Positions 38,288-46,639 of a stretch of 58,295 nucleotides of DNA are shown here, piece by piece. Both the position numbers and the translations under genes were made by a program. Where the stretch lies: NCBI RefSeq assembly GCF_008326305.1, contig NZ_BIXY01000008.1:59918-118212 (forward strand). Reading direction: 5' to 3'. Source of the stretch: Dictyobacter arantiisoli. GTDB taxonomy: Bacteria; Chloroflexota; Ktedonobacteria; Ktedonobacterales; Ktedonobacteraceae. The notes beneath the pieces were generated by a model that made no database searches, was not told the origin of the DNA, and saw nothing but the letters and a program-made list of their open reading frames with translations. How positions within the stretch are numbered: position 1 is the first letter of the stretch; each line of letters opens with the position of its first letter.

Positions 38288-38899
38288 TTACGTGCGCGAC
38301 GCTTCTGATCGCAAGCGGAGAATCAGCTTGACAATTTCCCTGGCGAACACATCATCCAATGGCGCAGGATGTAAGAGAAAGCGATACCATTTGGCTCCAT
38401 AAATCAAGTCCGCTAGAACCTCTAGATTGGTATCAGGGGCCAGTTCCCCTCGTTGGAGACCGCGTTGCAAGAGAGCAACCAGCTCTTGCTTTCGTGGCAC
38501 AATGAACGTGCGTTGAAATTCATGAGCAAATACCGGGTCCAACTGCGCTTCAGCAGCGAGCCCGCTCAGCACTGTTCCTGATTTTCCTTGCAAGCCCGGA
38601 AAAGAAAGCTCAAAGTACAGAGTCAAATCCCTCTCCAGAGAACCTGTATCGGGAAAAGGCACATACACCTCGGTATGCGAGGTCAGAGATTCAAGCGCCA
38701 CTGCTGCTTTGGAAGGCCACCAGCGATAAATAGTTTTTTTTCCCACACCAGCTCTTGCAGCAATCGCTTCAATCGTCATGGCTTGATAACCCACCTGCTC
38801 CAGGACTTCTCTAGCTGCTTGCAAAATTGCCTGGTGAGATTGGCTACTTCGCCGACGACCCCGTGCGAAAGACTCCTGATTTTTCTCCTGTTCAGCCAT
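38288..38899 (-). CDS. TetR/AcrR family transcriptional regulator
   Basis: A 203-residue repressor-type protein. The N-terminal TetR helix-turn-helix spans about 22-68 (AREVLEQVGYQAMTIEAIA, then VGKKTIYRWWPSK), followed by an all-helical ligand-binding domain (about 85-200) with the LEVLADLIYGAKWYR segment typical of the TetR_C_11-like group. It is divergent from the SDR gene at 39066, and an operator-like palindrome lies inside the SDR promoter, so it most likely represses that operon and perhaps itself. It also precedes the P450 in the same orientation (151-bp gap), so a role in the NRPS block is possible but less supported. AGAGGT precedes the ATG by about 8 nt. Confidence 0.9.
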   Translation of the reverse strand: MAEQEKNQESFARGRRRSSQSHQAILQAAREVLEQVGYQAMTIEAIAARAGVGKKTIYRWWPSKAAVALESLTSHTEVYVPFPDTGSLERDLTLYFELSFPGLQGKSGTVLSGLAAEAQLDPVFAHEFQRTFIVPRKQELVALLQRGLQRGELAPDTNLEVLADLIYGAKWYRFLLHPAPLDDVFAREIVKLILRLRSEASRT

Positions 38900-38935
38900 C
38901 GTTGTTTACCTCTTTTCGACGTCAAGAAAATTCTC

Positions 38936-38965
38936 TTGACATATACGACTCGTATCGTATATATT
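38936..38965 (+). promoter_or_regulatory. SDR promoter with embedded TetR-type operator
   Basis: TTGACA (38936-38941) and TATATA/TATATT (about 38958-38965) have 16-18 bp spacing and point to the SDR gene. The palindrome ATATACGA-N6-TCGTATAT (38941-38962) fills the spacer, the classic position for a repressor that blocks RNA polymerase. The divergent TetR gene starts 37 bp to the left. Confidence 0.65.
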
Positions 38966-39065
38966 TACTTTGTTAGATATGACACGCTACGTATAGTTTA
39001 TTCTACCAGAAGCCGGATGGAGAGACAAGTAGTCTTCTTCTTCCAGCGAAAGGAATGTAGGTTCT

Positions 39066-39944
39066 ATGGCAACAATGACTCAGGCACAGCGAGGAGCTGT
39101 TTTGATTACGGGAGCCGCTGGTGGCATTGGTATGGCTGCTGTACGACGGCTTGATGAATTAGGATTTCGGGTCTTTGCAGGTGTGAGAAAATCTTCTGAT
39201 GGTGAGAGGCTTCAGCGCGAAATCTCTGCCCGGATCACCCCTGTTTTGTTCGATATCACTGACGATGCCTCCATCGCTCAGGCTGCTGAAATCGTAACCA
39301 GGGCAGTTGGGGAGGTTGGGCTTGTTGGACTGGTGAATAATGCCGGTATGATCGTTGAAGGACCGCTTGAATTGATCCCTACCGATGAGATACGCAAACA
39401 ATTCGAGGTAAATGTCATTGGACATATTGCGGTCACACAAGCTTTTCTGCCTCTGTTGCGGAAAGCGAAAGGACATATCGTCAATATTAGCGCGCCGACA
39501 GGACAAGTGGCGATGCCTTATCTGGGAGCGCTTTCGGGCTCCAAAGCTGCGCTAGAATTTGTGACTGACGCGCTGCGGAGCGAGCTTCGCCCCTTCGGGA
39601 TATCCGTCTCTATCATTGAGCCAGGGGCTATGCAGACGGATATCTTTAAAAAGTCGGCGGCTAGCGCCCAACAGTTCAGGCAGCGGTTGCCTGGAGAACT
39701 TCTGCAACTGTATGCACCGGCACTTGCCGCAGTAGCTAAAGCTTTAGCTAACCAGCGTCTGGAGTCTCCTGGTGTGGTAGTCGCTGCCATTGTCCACTCG
39801 CTGACCTCTCGCAGTCCCAAAACACGCTATCTCGCTGGGCGAGGGACCGGAATGATTGCTGTTCTCCGCCTGTTGCCTGACCATGTACGTGATGGGCTGT
39901 TGCTGAGAGCATTTGGCCTTGCAAATACCCGACGCGTCTCATAG
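39066..39944 (+). CDS. SDR-fold oxidoreductase with altered active site
   Basis: A 292-residue short-chain dehydrogenase/reductase family protein. The cofactor loop TGAAGGIG (about 15-22) and NNAG are intact, as is the Lys of the active site (SGSKAAL). The catalytic Tyr of the YxxxK motif is replaced by Leu (ALSGSK), and the paired Ser of the SS motif reads SA (NISAPTG). Either the protein is not a conventional dehydrogenase or a nearby residue substitutes. It is closest in layout to the group with VALPFLGPYSASK. It is probably the first gene of a two-SDR operon (gap 65 bp) controlled by the divergent TetR. Confidence 0.85.
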   Translation: MATMTQAQRGAVLITGAAGGIGMAAVRRLDELGFRVFAGVRKSSDGERLQREISARITPVLFDITDDASIAQAAEIVTRAVGEVGLVGLVNNAGMIVEGPLELIPTDEIRKQFEVNVIGHIAVTQAFLPLLRKAKGHIVNISAPTGQVAMPYLGALSGSKAALEFVTDALRSELRPFGISVSIIEPGAMQTDIFKKSAASAQQFRQRLPGELLQLYAPALAAVAKALANQRLESPGVVVAAIVHSLTSRSPKTRYLAGRGTGMIAVLRLLPDHVRDGLLLRAFGLANTRRVS

Positions 39945-40009
39945 CTGAAGGAGACGCAGAGCAAAATATCCTCGTAGGCAGAAAAATAGCTTGCTTGAAA
40001 AGAGAACAA

Positions 40010-40867
40010 ATGATGAAACCTCTTGCGCAACAAACGATCCTGGTTACCGGATCGACAGATGGACTTGGGAAACAGACTGCACTTGCACTGGCCAGACAGG
40101 GCGCAACTGTACTGCTTCATGGCCGCAATCAGCAGCGGTTGGATGCGACGTTACGGGAAATCAAAGATATAACAGGAAATAGACGGCTGGAGGCTTATCT
40201 TGCTGACCTGTCCGAGCTTTCAGCAGTTCGCAGGCTGGCTGAGCAGGTGCAAACGCAACATCCCCAGCTTGATATGCTCATCAACAACGCAGGCGTGGGT
40301 GGCGGAAAGCTCCTCGGTGCGAGACGTGAACTCAGTCGAGACGGGTATGAGCTTCGTTTTGCGGTAAACTATCTCGCTCCTTTCTTACTCACCCATCTAC
40401 TATTAGCCAGTCTGCGTTACGGCCCGCCTTCTCGCATTATCCATGTGGGATCGGTGGGGCAGAGTCCGCTTGATTTTGACGACATCATGTTTGAACGTCG
40501 CTACAATGGTGTCGAAGCCTATCGTCGCAGTAAACTCGCGCTGATGATGTTTACCATTGATCTGGCTGATGTGTTGAAAGGAGAGCATATCACCGTTAAC
40601 TGTGTCCATCCTGCCTCATTGATGAACACCAAAATGGTTCGTGAGACAATCCCTTTTACCCAGACCACGGTCGAAGAGGGACTCCGTTCCGTGATGTATC
40701 TGGCAACGTCGCCTACGCTAGACAATGTGACAGGCCAATATTTTGATCAGCAACAGGAGGCACGCGCGCATCCACAAGCGTATGACATAGCTGCACGCCG
40801 CCGACTCCGACAGATCAGTGAACAGTTAACCGGGTTGTCTGACATGGAAGCCTCTCAAGCAGGTTAA
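40010..40867 (+). CDS. SDR family NAD(P)-dependent oxidoreductase
   Basis: About 285 residues with a complete SDR signature: TGSTDGLG cofactor loop, NNAG, Ser in HVGSVG and YRRSK as the YxxxK catalytic pair. It resembles the retinol-dehydrogenase/protochlorophyllide-reductase-like group, which has the long N-terminal segment LLHGRN. The start is placed at the ATG at 40010 (or 40013) rather than an upstream in-frame TTG. It follows the altered SDR by 65 bp and is probably co-transcribed. The substrate is unknown. It is followed directly by the isochorismatase fragment. Confidence 0.87.
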   Translation: MMKPLAQQTILVTGSTDGLGKQTALALARQGATVLLHGRNQQRLDATLREIKDITGNRRLEAYLADLSELSAVRRLAEQVQTQHPQLDMLINNAGVGGGKLLGARRELSRDGYELRFAVNYLAPFLLTHLLLASLRYGPPSRIIHVGSVGQSPLDFDDIMFERRYNGVEAYRRSKLALMMFTIDLADVLKGEHITVNCVHPASLMNTKMVRETIPFTQTTVEEGLRSVMYLATSPTLDNVTGQYFDQQQEARAHPQAYDIAARRRLRQISEQLTGLSDMEASQAG

Positions 40868-40879
40868 ATCTCTTTCCCA

Positions 40880-41136
40880 ATGGGAGCGATCTAGAGGTGG
40901 TGCTTCGATCACAAGATATCTCGCATCTGGTGCTTTGTGGGATAGCCACCAGCGGAGTGGTCTTATCAACACTCCGAGAAGCGGCCGATAAAGATTATCA
41001 ACTGACAGTCTTAGCCGATTGCTGTGCTGATGCTGACGAAGAAGTCCAGCGCGTCCAACTCTCCAAAGTTTTCCCACGCCAGGCCAGCGTTGTATTCGCA
41101 AATGCATCCTCCCGCATCATGCAAGAATCTTGCTAA
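40880..41136 (+). pseudogene. Isochorismatase-family cysteine hydrolase, C-terminal fragment
   Basis: From about 40880 the frame reads DLEVVLRSQDISHLVLCGIA, then TSGVVLSTLREAAD and VFPRQASVV. This is the C-terminal half of an isochorismatase-like hydrolase and includes the catalytic Cys region (CGIATSGVV). The N-terminal half with the Asp and Lys of the triad is absent; the SDR stop codon lies just upstream. It is a remnant, not a working enzyme. Confidence 0.8.
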
Positions 41137-41160
41137 GTCCAGCTTAGCAAGATTCTTGCA
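41120..41160. terminator. Hairpin at the convergent junction
   Basis: An 18-bp perfect stem (41120-41137 with 41143-41160) with a 5-nt loop overlaps the end of the isochorismatase fragment. It lies 10 bp from the stop of the minus-strand hydrolase, so it can terminate both directions. Confidence 0.75.
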
Positions 41161-41170
41161 CTGACACCTT

Positions 41171-41999
41171 TTAGCGTTCCAATTTGGAAGCCAACCACGA
41201 ATGTAGGATTGGCACAACTTGCGTCGCCTGCATGGCCTGGATATGATCGAGACCATCGAGTATTTTCACATCCCAGCCAAGCTCTTCCAGCTGTGCTTGT
41301 TCGTGTATGATCGGGCCGGCTAAGCTCACATGCACGTCACCCCAATTCTTGCCATACTCTATCTCGTCCGCTGAACCCACAAATCAGAGGCGGGGGCAGG
41401 TGATCCGGGACTGGACAGTTCGGTTGTTGAACTTCTGTAGCGCCTGATAAAGAGTAACGAACTGCTGAGTCTGGCCTTTCGAGAGAGCCGCCGTCGACCA
41501 CTCATCTTCATCCGATGTTTGCGAGGACTGATCTGCCCCCGCCATCTCGTTGGCTGCGGTGGTGACGCGGAGCATTTCCATATATGGCCCGCCCACAGGT
41601 GGAAAACCGCCCATGATGAGAGCTGATAGACGGTCGGTCCGCATGGCGAGTTGAAGACCACTCATCGCAAGCCAGGAGTATCCATAGTAGGCGAACCGAT
41701 CCACTCCCACGGCATCAGCCACGGAGAGGAGATCAGTGACAATGTTTGCTGGCGTCAGCGTGTCGGGTTTTGGTGTGCGAAGGCACTGTCCCTCATAGTC
41801 GAAGACAACCACACGAAAAGTATTGCGGAGTCCTTTGATCAGAGATTGGCCAAGGGCTGGATCTACGCCATAATTGAGCATTTGCTCCGCCTGCGGTCCT
41901 TCGACCGGGTGCGGATTGACCGGCAGCAGCAGGGTCGGTCCTGCGCCAGCGACCTCGATCTCGATGGTGCTTCCGTCATGCAATCTCGCTTCAGACATT
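41171..41999 (-). pseudogene. Alpha/beta hydrolase interrupted by one in-frame TGA
   Basis: The frame starts at the ATG at 41999 (GGAGGT 8 nt upstream) and reads MSEARLHDGSTIEIEV through a nucleophile elbow YGYSWLAM to ITCPRL. It then meets TGA (41384-41386) and continues in the same frame with FVGSADEIEYGKNWGD to a second stop at 41171, including the likely catalytic His near LDGLDHIQ. Only one codon is wrong. Relatives have a hydrophobic or Cys residue there, so TGC/TGT to TGA is the simplest change. The C-terminal part could be started separately at GTG 41380, but it would lack the Ser. Most likely a recent pseudogene or a sequence error; recoding is a remote option. Confidence 0.8.
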
Positions 42000-42383
42000 T
42001 GAATTACCTCCATAATTTTCTCTATGGCTGCCTCGAATATAGGAGGCAGCATCTTGTCGTATTGTGCGTCGTTTATGCAGGGGTATTGCTCCTTCTGCTA
42101 TCTATCTAGCTTTTGGTTCCCGCTTCAAGAGCAGCACCCCTTTATCTTCTAAGTAGATTGCTCATTTAGATGCACGCATGCGTTGTGATCCAAGCTGGCC
42201 AGGCTTTTTATCTGGATCATATCTCTACTATACAACACCCATGCCCAATTTGAGTGTTGAGCAGCATTCAGTATTTGCATAGAGACACAATAGAGTCCTA
42301 TTTACGCTCAATTTCCTCGTTAAATATGGTAGAAAGAAGAGTGTTTATTGAAAGAAGTCTCTAAAAGAACCTGGGGGTTTTAC
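42000..42383. other. Divergent intergenic region without recognised gene
   Basis: 384 bp between the broken hydrolase (minus) and the double-MerR gene (plus). It should contain both promoters, but I see no convincing -35/-10 pair, conserved RNA or coding frame. Confidence 0.4.
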
Positions 42384-43130
42384 ATGACAGATCATCTCTA
42401 TCTGCGCACACGAGATCTCGCACTGGCCGGGCATATCAGCGTCCAACAAGTACGCAATTACGAAGCCAGTGGCTTGATCCCGAAAGCACAGCGCAGTCCA
42501 AGTGGTTACCGTCTCTACACCCAGCAACATCTTGTTGCACTCAAAACGGTGAAAAGCATGGTTCCTGGTTATGGCTGGCAGTGGACAGCAGCGATCATAC
42601 AGGCGCTTCATCGAGGAGAACTCTCAACTGCGTTTGCGACTATCGACACGCGCCACGCCGAGCTTGCCAGCAAACGTCTTCAGATTGAGCAAACGCTGGC
42701 CGCCCTGCATACATTGGCCGCACAACCCGCTCCTCTGCCTGGTACGTATCATCCCCAACGCTTCCGAGTGGGAGAGGCAGCCAAACAGGTAGGAGTACGT
42801 GTCTCGGCCCTGCATTTCTGGGAACAACAGGGCCTTTTGCAGCCACTACGCGAGCAGAACAGCCACTATCGCCTCTATGACGAGCAACAGATGCGTCGCT
42901 TGCATATCGTGGTCCTGCTCAGAGATGCAGGCTACGACTCCAAGGTCATCCTATCGGTATTAGACGAGTTGGCGGCAGGTCGGCCAGAAAAAGCCATCGC
43001 GGCCGTGGAGGCGAGAAGCGAGGAACTGACGCGGACAAGTTGGGTGTGTATTGAAGCAATGGCCTTTTTTCAGCGCTATGTGAGCGAGTTTTGGGCGCAG
43101 CACATCTTTGTACGCGGATCAACCCTTTAA
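42384..43130 (+). CDS. Transcriptional regulator with two MerR-type HTH domains
   Basis: About 248 residues, beginning at the ATG at 42384 (GGGGGT about 6 nt upstream; an in-frame TTG lies 36 bp earlier). Residues about 5-60 (YLRTRDLALAGHISVQQVRN, then SGLIPKAQRSPSGYRLYT) are one MerR winged helix. Residues about 130-200 (RFRVGEAAKQVGVRVSALHF, then EQQGLLQPL and HYRLYDEQQ) are a second one, separated by a helical linker with RHAELASKRLQIEQTL. Ordinary MerR proteins have one HTH and dimerise through a coiled coil. This one could bind an operator as a pseudo-dimer. No metal-binding Cys cluster is visible. It overlaps nothing; the B3/4 fragment follows directly. Confidence 0.85.
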   Translation: MTDHLYLRTRDLALAGHISVQQVRNYEASGLIPKAQRSPSGYRLYTQQHLVALKTVKSMVPGYGWQWTAAIIQALHRGELSTAFATIDTRHAELASKRLQIEQTLAALHTLAAQPAPLPGTYHPQRFRVGEAAKQVGVRVSALHFWEQQGLLQPLREQNSHYRLYDEQQMRRLHIVVLLRDAGYDSKVILSVLDELAAGRPEKAIAAVEARSEELTRTSWVCIEAMAFFQRYVSEFWAQHIFVRGSTL

Positions 43131-43141
43131 CCCTTAGATCC

Positions 43142-43384
43142 CCAAACGAGGTGGTGTTTTCCGATGAAACCAGGCTGGTGATCGCACGCCGCTGGTGCTG
43201 GCGACAAAGTAAAGCAAGCGCTGCTGTCGAGCAGACGCGAGAGTGCCTGATTACGATCGAAGCACACCATGCTACAGGTCGCCATGACATCGAGGCCGCA
43301 TTGGACGACCTGCTTGCTTTACTGAAAGAATATGCCGGGGAACCTCTACCTTTGACATCCTGGATGCACACCATCCGGCACTGA
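43142..43384 (+). pseudogene. B3/4-domain protein, C-terminal fragment
   Basis: NEVVFSDE, then ARRWCWRQS and TIEAHH match the end of B3/4-domain proteins (related to the tRNA-editing part of phenylalanyl-tRNA synthetase beta; typical text is EGVTCRRWNWRQ). The N-terminal two thirds are missing. The frame upstream overlaps the MerR gene and shows no similarity. A decayed remnant. Confidence 0.65.
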
Positions 43385-43416
43385 TTTGTTCACTCGAGGA
43401 TTGAGAAGCTCTTCTC

Positions 43417-43878
43417 CTACTTTCTCTCTCCGCCATAGTAGTCAAGCCATGTTTCCTTTAAGGGCCATGGCCCACTACTATCTGGAAAAGGATCTGATGC
43501 AAAGCGTAAGAGGTATGAATAAATGGACTGCTGACTATCAAATGGCTTGTCAATGAAAAACGGACCATCCAAGAGATGAAACGCGACCATTTTCAAAGCA
43601 TTCTCCTCTGTTCTTTCAAACATCTTTTTTCCTCCCCAGAAAGGGGTCCAGTAGGGATCAACTGTGTCAAAGAACTCGAAATGGATTTGCATATCGGCAG
43701 AGATATCATAGCGAAAATGAATGATGCTTTTTACAGCCTGGCACTCTCCATACACCATCTCGCCAGTGCCATCCTGACGGAATTCAATGCTCAGGATAAA
43801 ATCATACTCTTCAAGGCCGGAATTCCAACCATGAGAACCATGCAAAATGTCCTTGATCTGTTCAATCTTTCTGCTCAT
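43417..43878 (-). CDS. Hypothetical protein, 153 residues
   Basis: Not recognised. It is a soluble, mixed alpha/beta-looking protein without signal peptide or transmembrane segment, rich in aromatic and acidic residues (e.g. PYWTPFWGG, WLDYYGG at the end). Codon use and length suggest a real gene. It is co-directional with the AraC-GyrI gene upstream (302-bp gap, so probably not one operon). Confidence 0.6.
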   Translation of the reverse strand: MSRKIEQIKDILHGSHGWNSGLEEYDFILSIEFRQDGTGEMVYGECQAVKSIIHFRYDISADMQIHFEFFDTVDPYWTPFWGGKKMFERTEENALKMVAFHLLDGPFFIDKPFDSQQSIYSYLLRFASDPFPDSSGPWPLKETWLDYYGGERK

Positions 43879-43964
43879 CAGAAAAGCCTTCCGCTTTTTT
43901 TCTTCCGGCTCTGTTCAAGACCTGATCAAAGCCGGACAGTGGTCATTTCTCCCTTATTGTATAA

Positions 43965-44002
43965 GTATATCGTTTTTTTGACGATATACATTGTCAAAAA
44001 AA
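43965..44002. promoter_or_regulatory. Overlapping alternative hairpins upstream of the 153-residue protein gene
   Basis: GTATATCGT (43965-43973) pairs with ACGATATAC (43981-43989). The same sequence also allows TTTTTTTGAC to pair with GTCAAAAAAA a few bases to the right. The two stems share bases and cannot form together. It lies about 90 bp before the gene at 43878 and about 190 bp after the AraC stop, so it is either a terminator or a regulatory site. The rest of the 302-bp gap shows nothing else. Confidence 0.4.
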
Positions 44003-44180
44003 TCGTGAATTTTTCGCCAGCTTGTGTAGGTGGACAGCATTGGACAAACGCTGGAGCGTAGTCAAATTTGGAAAACCCCTCTTAGCGGTAGAAAAAGTTC
44101 CTGCCGGTAAACTGAACGCTGCGCATTACGTCAGAAATCTGAGCAGGAACCGACCGGACAGGTGTCACATTGAAGATGAT

Positions 44181-45059
44181 TTATGCTTTTTTCATGATGG
44201 GGATATAGACCTCAACATTGTTTCCCTCTAAGTAAAGTTCATAATCGACTTTTCCTTCGGCAAACTCATAGCCGGAGTCAGGGAACCAGGTGCCATGAAT
44301 GTATTTCCATGTTCCCTGGATCGCATCAGAGAACTCAGGCCCCATGCTCTCAACTGGCGGAACCTTAAATACCGCATAGGTCGCTTCTGGTATCTTGCCA
44401 CGAAACATGTCTGATGCGACACCAGCATAACCATGAACCTCTACCGCAACCACATAGGAAAAGTCGCCAGTGACAGGATCAGGGGGGAAGCAGGCCCCGA
44501 GTTCGTGATGATGGACAACATGGAGTTGTTTGTGGAGTACATCGAACTTCTCAGGGGTCATGTTCCCCCAAAATGCCGGGATCTCCTGGAGGTTTTTCCC
44601 CTCGTTGCACGTCGTTTTGAGCTCATAGCCTGCGATTTTGACTGCTGGTTTCGTCACAATCTTTGGTTCCACGACAATTGCTCCTTTCAAGTTGCATTGC
44701 GTCAAAAGTAGTAAATCTACTTTTTTGGGCAGCCGCCCTGAGACATGGATACGGTATTGTTCAGGAGAACAGCCATACGTCTTACGAAAAGCTTTGGCAA
44801 AGCCATTGTAGGTATCAAAGCCATAGTCCATTGCGATATCGATGATACGTTTGCCGCGTGCGAGTTGTGCTGCTGCGTGAGCCAGGCGTCTGCGTCTGAT
44901 ATAGTCCACAACGGGGATACCCACATAAGCGTTAAACACACGATAGTAGTGATAGGAGGAGAAACCTGCAATCTTTGCCAGCGTATCGACCGTAAGGCTT
45001 CCTTGCAGGTTCTCTTCGATATAATCAATACTATTCTGGATACACTTGAGGTAGTCCAC
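44181..45059 (-). CDS. AraC-family regulator with GyrI-like effector domain (Rob/SoxS-type fusion)
   Basis: About 292 residues. The two AraC helix-turn-helix motifs occupy about 8-105 (SLTVDTLAKIAGFSSYHYYR and YGFDTYNGFAKAFRKTYGCS). The rest is a GyrI-like/BmrR C-terminal ligand-binding domain (AGYELKTTC, SYVVAVEVHGY, GTWKYIHGTWFPDSGYEF, then an IPIMKK end), as in Rob and multidrug-sensing regulators. The start is placed at GTG 45059, 6 nt after AGGAGG; longer in-frame starts would include the Shine-Dalgarno sequence in the protein. It probably senses a small hydrophobic ligand. No target gene is adjacent on the same strand except the 153-residue protein. Confidence 0.9.
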   Translation of the reverse strand: MDYLKCIQNSIDYIEENLQGSLTVDTLAKIAGFSSYHYYRVFNAYVGIPVVDYIRRRRLAHAAAQLARGKRIIDIAMDYGFDTYNGFAKAFRKTYGCSPEQYRIHVSGRLPKKVDLLLLTQCNLKGAIVVEPKIVTKPAVKIAGYELKTTCNEGKNLQEIPAFWGNMTPEKFDVLHKQLHVVHHHELGACFPPDPVTGDFSYVVAVEVHGYAGVASDMFRGKIPEATYAVFKVPPVESMGPEFSDAIQGTWKYIHGTWFPDSGYEFAEGKVDYELYLEGNNVEVYIPIMKKA

Positions 45060-45555
45060 AACGTTCCTCCTCTGAACCGATGTCAAGATTATAGCAGGCG
45101 AAAATGCGTTCTACTGTTCCATTTTTGCGCTTTTCTTTCATCTCCGGCAAACTTGGTGATGGTAAGCAATCTGTGCTGTACAACCTTTGTATTCTTTGAA
45201 GCGTATCTCAAAGAAGAATGCAGAGACTCATAGAAAGATTAAATGCGTGAAATAATGCATGTGATGCTCAACACTCTTTGAAGAATTGAAAATGAAGGAA
45301 CAGATATTGATGTAGATGTGTTCACGACCATGACCGCTGCTTTGGTGGTTAGATACACCGCATATGTGGTGGGGGCATCTCGAACTGATTCTACCGTAGG
45401 GGACTTCCGAGAATAAATAGACAAAGAGAGGCCGGGATGATATGCCACACCATCTCACACCAGGCGTTCATACACTGTTTCCGTTTTTCTGGGCCTCTGT
45501 GAGAATGCCAGCTTAAAGCAAAAAGAAGGCATTGCGTTTTGCAGGGAGGAACCAT
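45060..45555. other. Divergent intergenic region without recognised gene
   Basis: 496 bp between two divergent AraC-type genes. A 28-codon ATG frame (about 45330-45416) has no ribosome binding site and no recognisable product. No clear promoter or RNA element was seen. Confidence 0.4.
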
Positions 45556-46344
45556 TTGGAGACGTATTTTGAGGGGAGAGGTTCGGACTCTCCTTCTATT
45601 GAGGCCGTCTGGCGTGGCGGAGCGGGGCAAGGGTATACCCCTGTCTGCCCGGCCTCCGGACAATGGCATTTACTCTTTCTCAAGCGGTACGACAGGCTGC
45701 ATATTTTTGTACAGGGACCGTTGACCAGAGCGACCCCTGTGGCTCAACCCGAAGGGACCGAGTGGTTCGGGGTCACGTTTCCTCTCGGCACTTTTCTGCC
45801 CGCACTCTCCATTCAACGCTTGTTGGATGAGCAGGCGTTCCTGCCCCTGGCCTCGCAAACATCCTTTCATCTGGCTGACTCCAGCTGGCCGATCCCTGAC
45901 TATGAAAATGTTGAGACCTTCATTGAGCGCCTGGTTCGCCAGCATGTGCTGGTCTCTGATCCCGTGGTGCAGGCGGTCCTGGCTCATCACCCGGTAGAGA
46001 TGTCGTTGCGCACCATCAGGCGCCGCTTTGTCCTGGCGACCGGGCTCCCCTACAAGACAATTGAGCAGATCGAGCGCGCCAAACAGGCTACCGAGCTTCT
46101 GGGGCAGGGCGTTTCGCTGATCGACGCGGCATATCAGACCGGGTATGCGGATCAGTCCCATCTGACCCGGGCGCTGAAGCATTTCATTGGCTACACTCCC
46201 GCCCTCATTGCTCGGACTCAACATGGGCTCCCGCTTGTTGATAAAACCTTAGCGGATGACCATTTTCTTCAAGACGCTTCCCCTCTGTTAGAGTATACTC
46301 GTGTTGCTGACTCTTCATGTGAAGAAAGCGGCTACACTGGTTAA
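45556..46344 (+). CDS. AraC-family transcriptional regulator
   Basis: About 262 residues, likely starting at TTG 45556, which follows GGGAGG at the right distance; earlier in-frame codons would contain the binding site. The C-terminal AraC HTH is at about 150-235 (SLRTIRRRFVLATGLPYKT, then ISLIDAAYQTGYADQSHLTR with V at the first position, and FIGYTPALI). The N-terminal about 90 residues (GQGYTPVCPASGQWHL, then EWFGVTFPLGTFLP) look like the small sensing domain common in such stand-alone regulators. The target is unknown; the reductase gene follows about 300 bp downstream. Confidence 0.85.
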   Translation: METYFEGRGSDSPSIEAVWRGGAGQGYTPVCPASGQWHLLFLKRYDRLHIFVQGPLTRATPVAQPEGTEWFGVTFPLGTFLPALSIQRLLDEQAFLPLASQTSFHLADSSWPIPDYENVETFIERLVRQHVLVSDPVVQAVLAHHPVEMSLRTIRRRFVLATGLPYKTIEQIERAKQATELLGQGVSLIDAAYQTGYADQSHLTRALKHFIGYTPALIARTQHGLPLVDKTLADDHFLQDASPLLEYTRVADSSCEESGYTG

Positions 46345-46374
46345 ATCAGAGTTGAACGATAAAAGGAGCATGCT

Positions 46375-46434
46375 ATGAGAAAAATCATTTCTCTGAATGG
46401 CCATTACCCCACAGGCTTTTGCCGACTTACTTGA
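46375..46434 (+). other. Short frame with strong ribosome binding site, probable gene remnant
   Basis: AAAAGGAGCATGCT precedes an ATG that opens only 19 codons (MRKIISLNGHYPTGFCRLT). A second frame continues for a further stretch with no similarity I recognise. The good start signal and early stop suggest the beginning of a decayed gene. The rest of the 295-bp gap before the reductase gene holds nothing else. Confidence 0.35.
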
Positions 46435-46639
46435 TTTCTAACTCACACCAAGCGTATGCCGATGGCATGGAGACGGGATCGAAACAACACATCTATCAAG
46501 AGATGTGAGCCTTACTCAACGAAAAGCAGTGAAGGCAATATCTTGCCACAGCAGGAAAGAGTAAGATGTGAGAAGTTTTTTTCGGTGGAAGCGCGTAAGC
46601 TTGTGGTAAAGAAAGTTTGATGCATTGCATGGAGGTGTT

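Noticed and set aside
40897-41136. Stand-alone 79-residue gene.
   Set aside because: It is only the C-terminal part of an isochorismatase-like fold, and similarity continues upstream of its ATG, so it is a fragment.
45330-45416. A 28-codon frame (starting MTAALVVRYTAYVVGAS) considered as a small peptide gene.
   Set aside because: No ribosome binding site, no recognisable leader or core motif, and no modification or export genes nearby.
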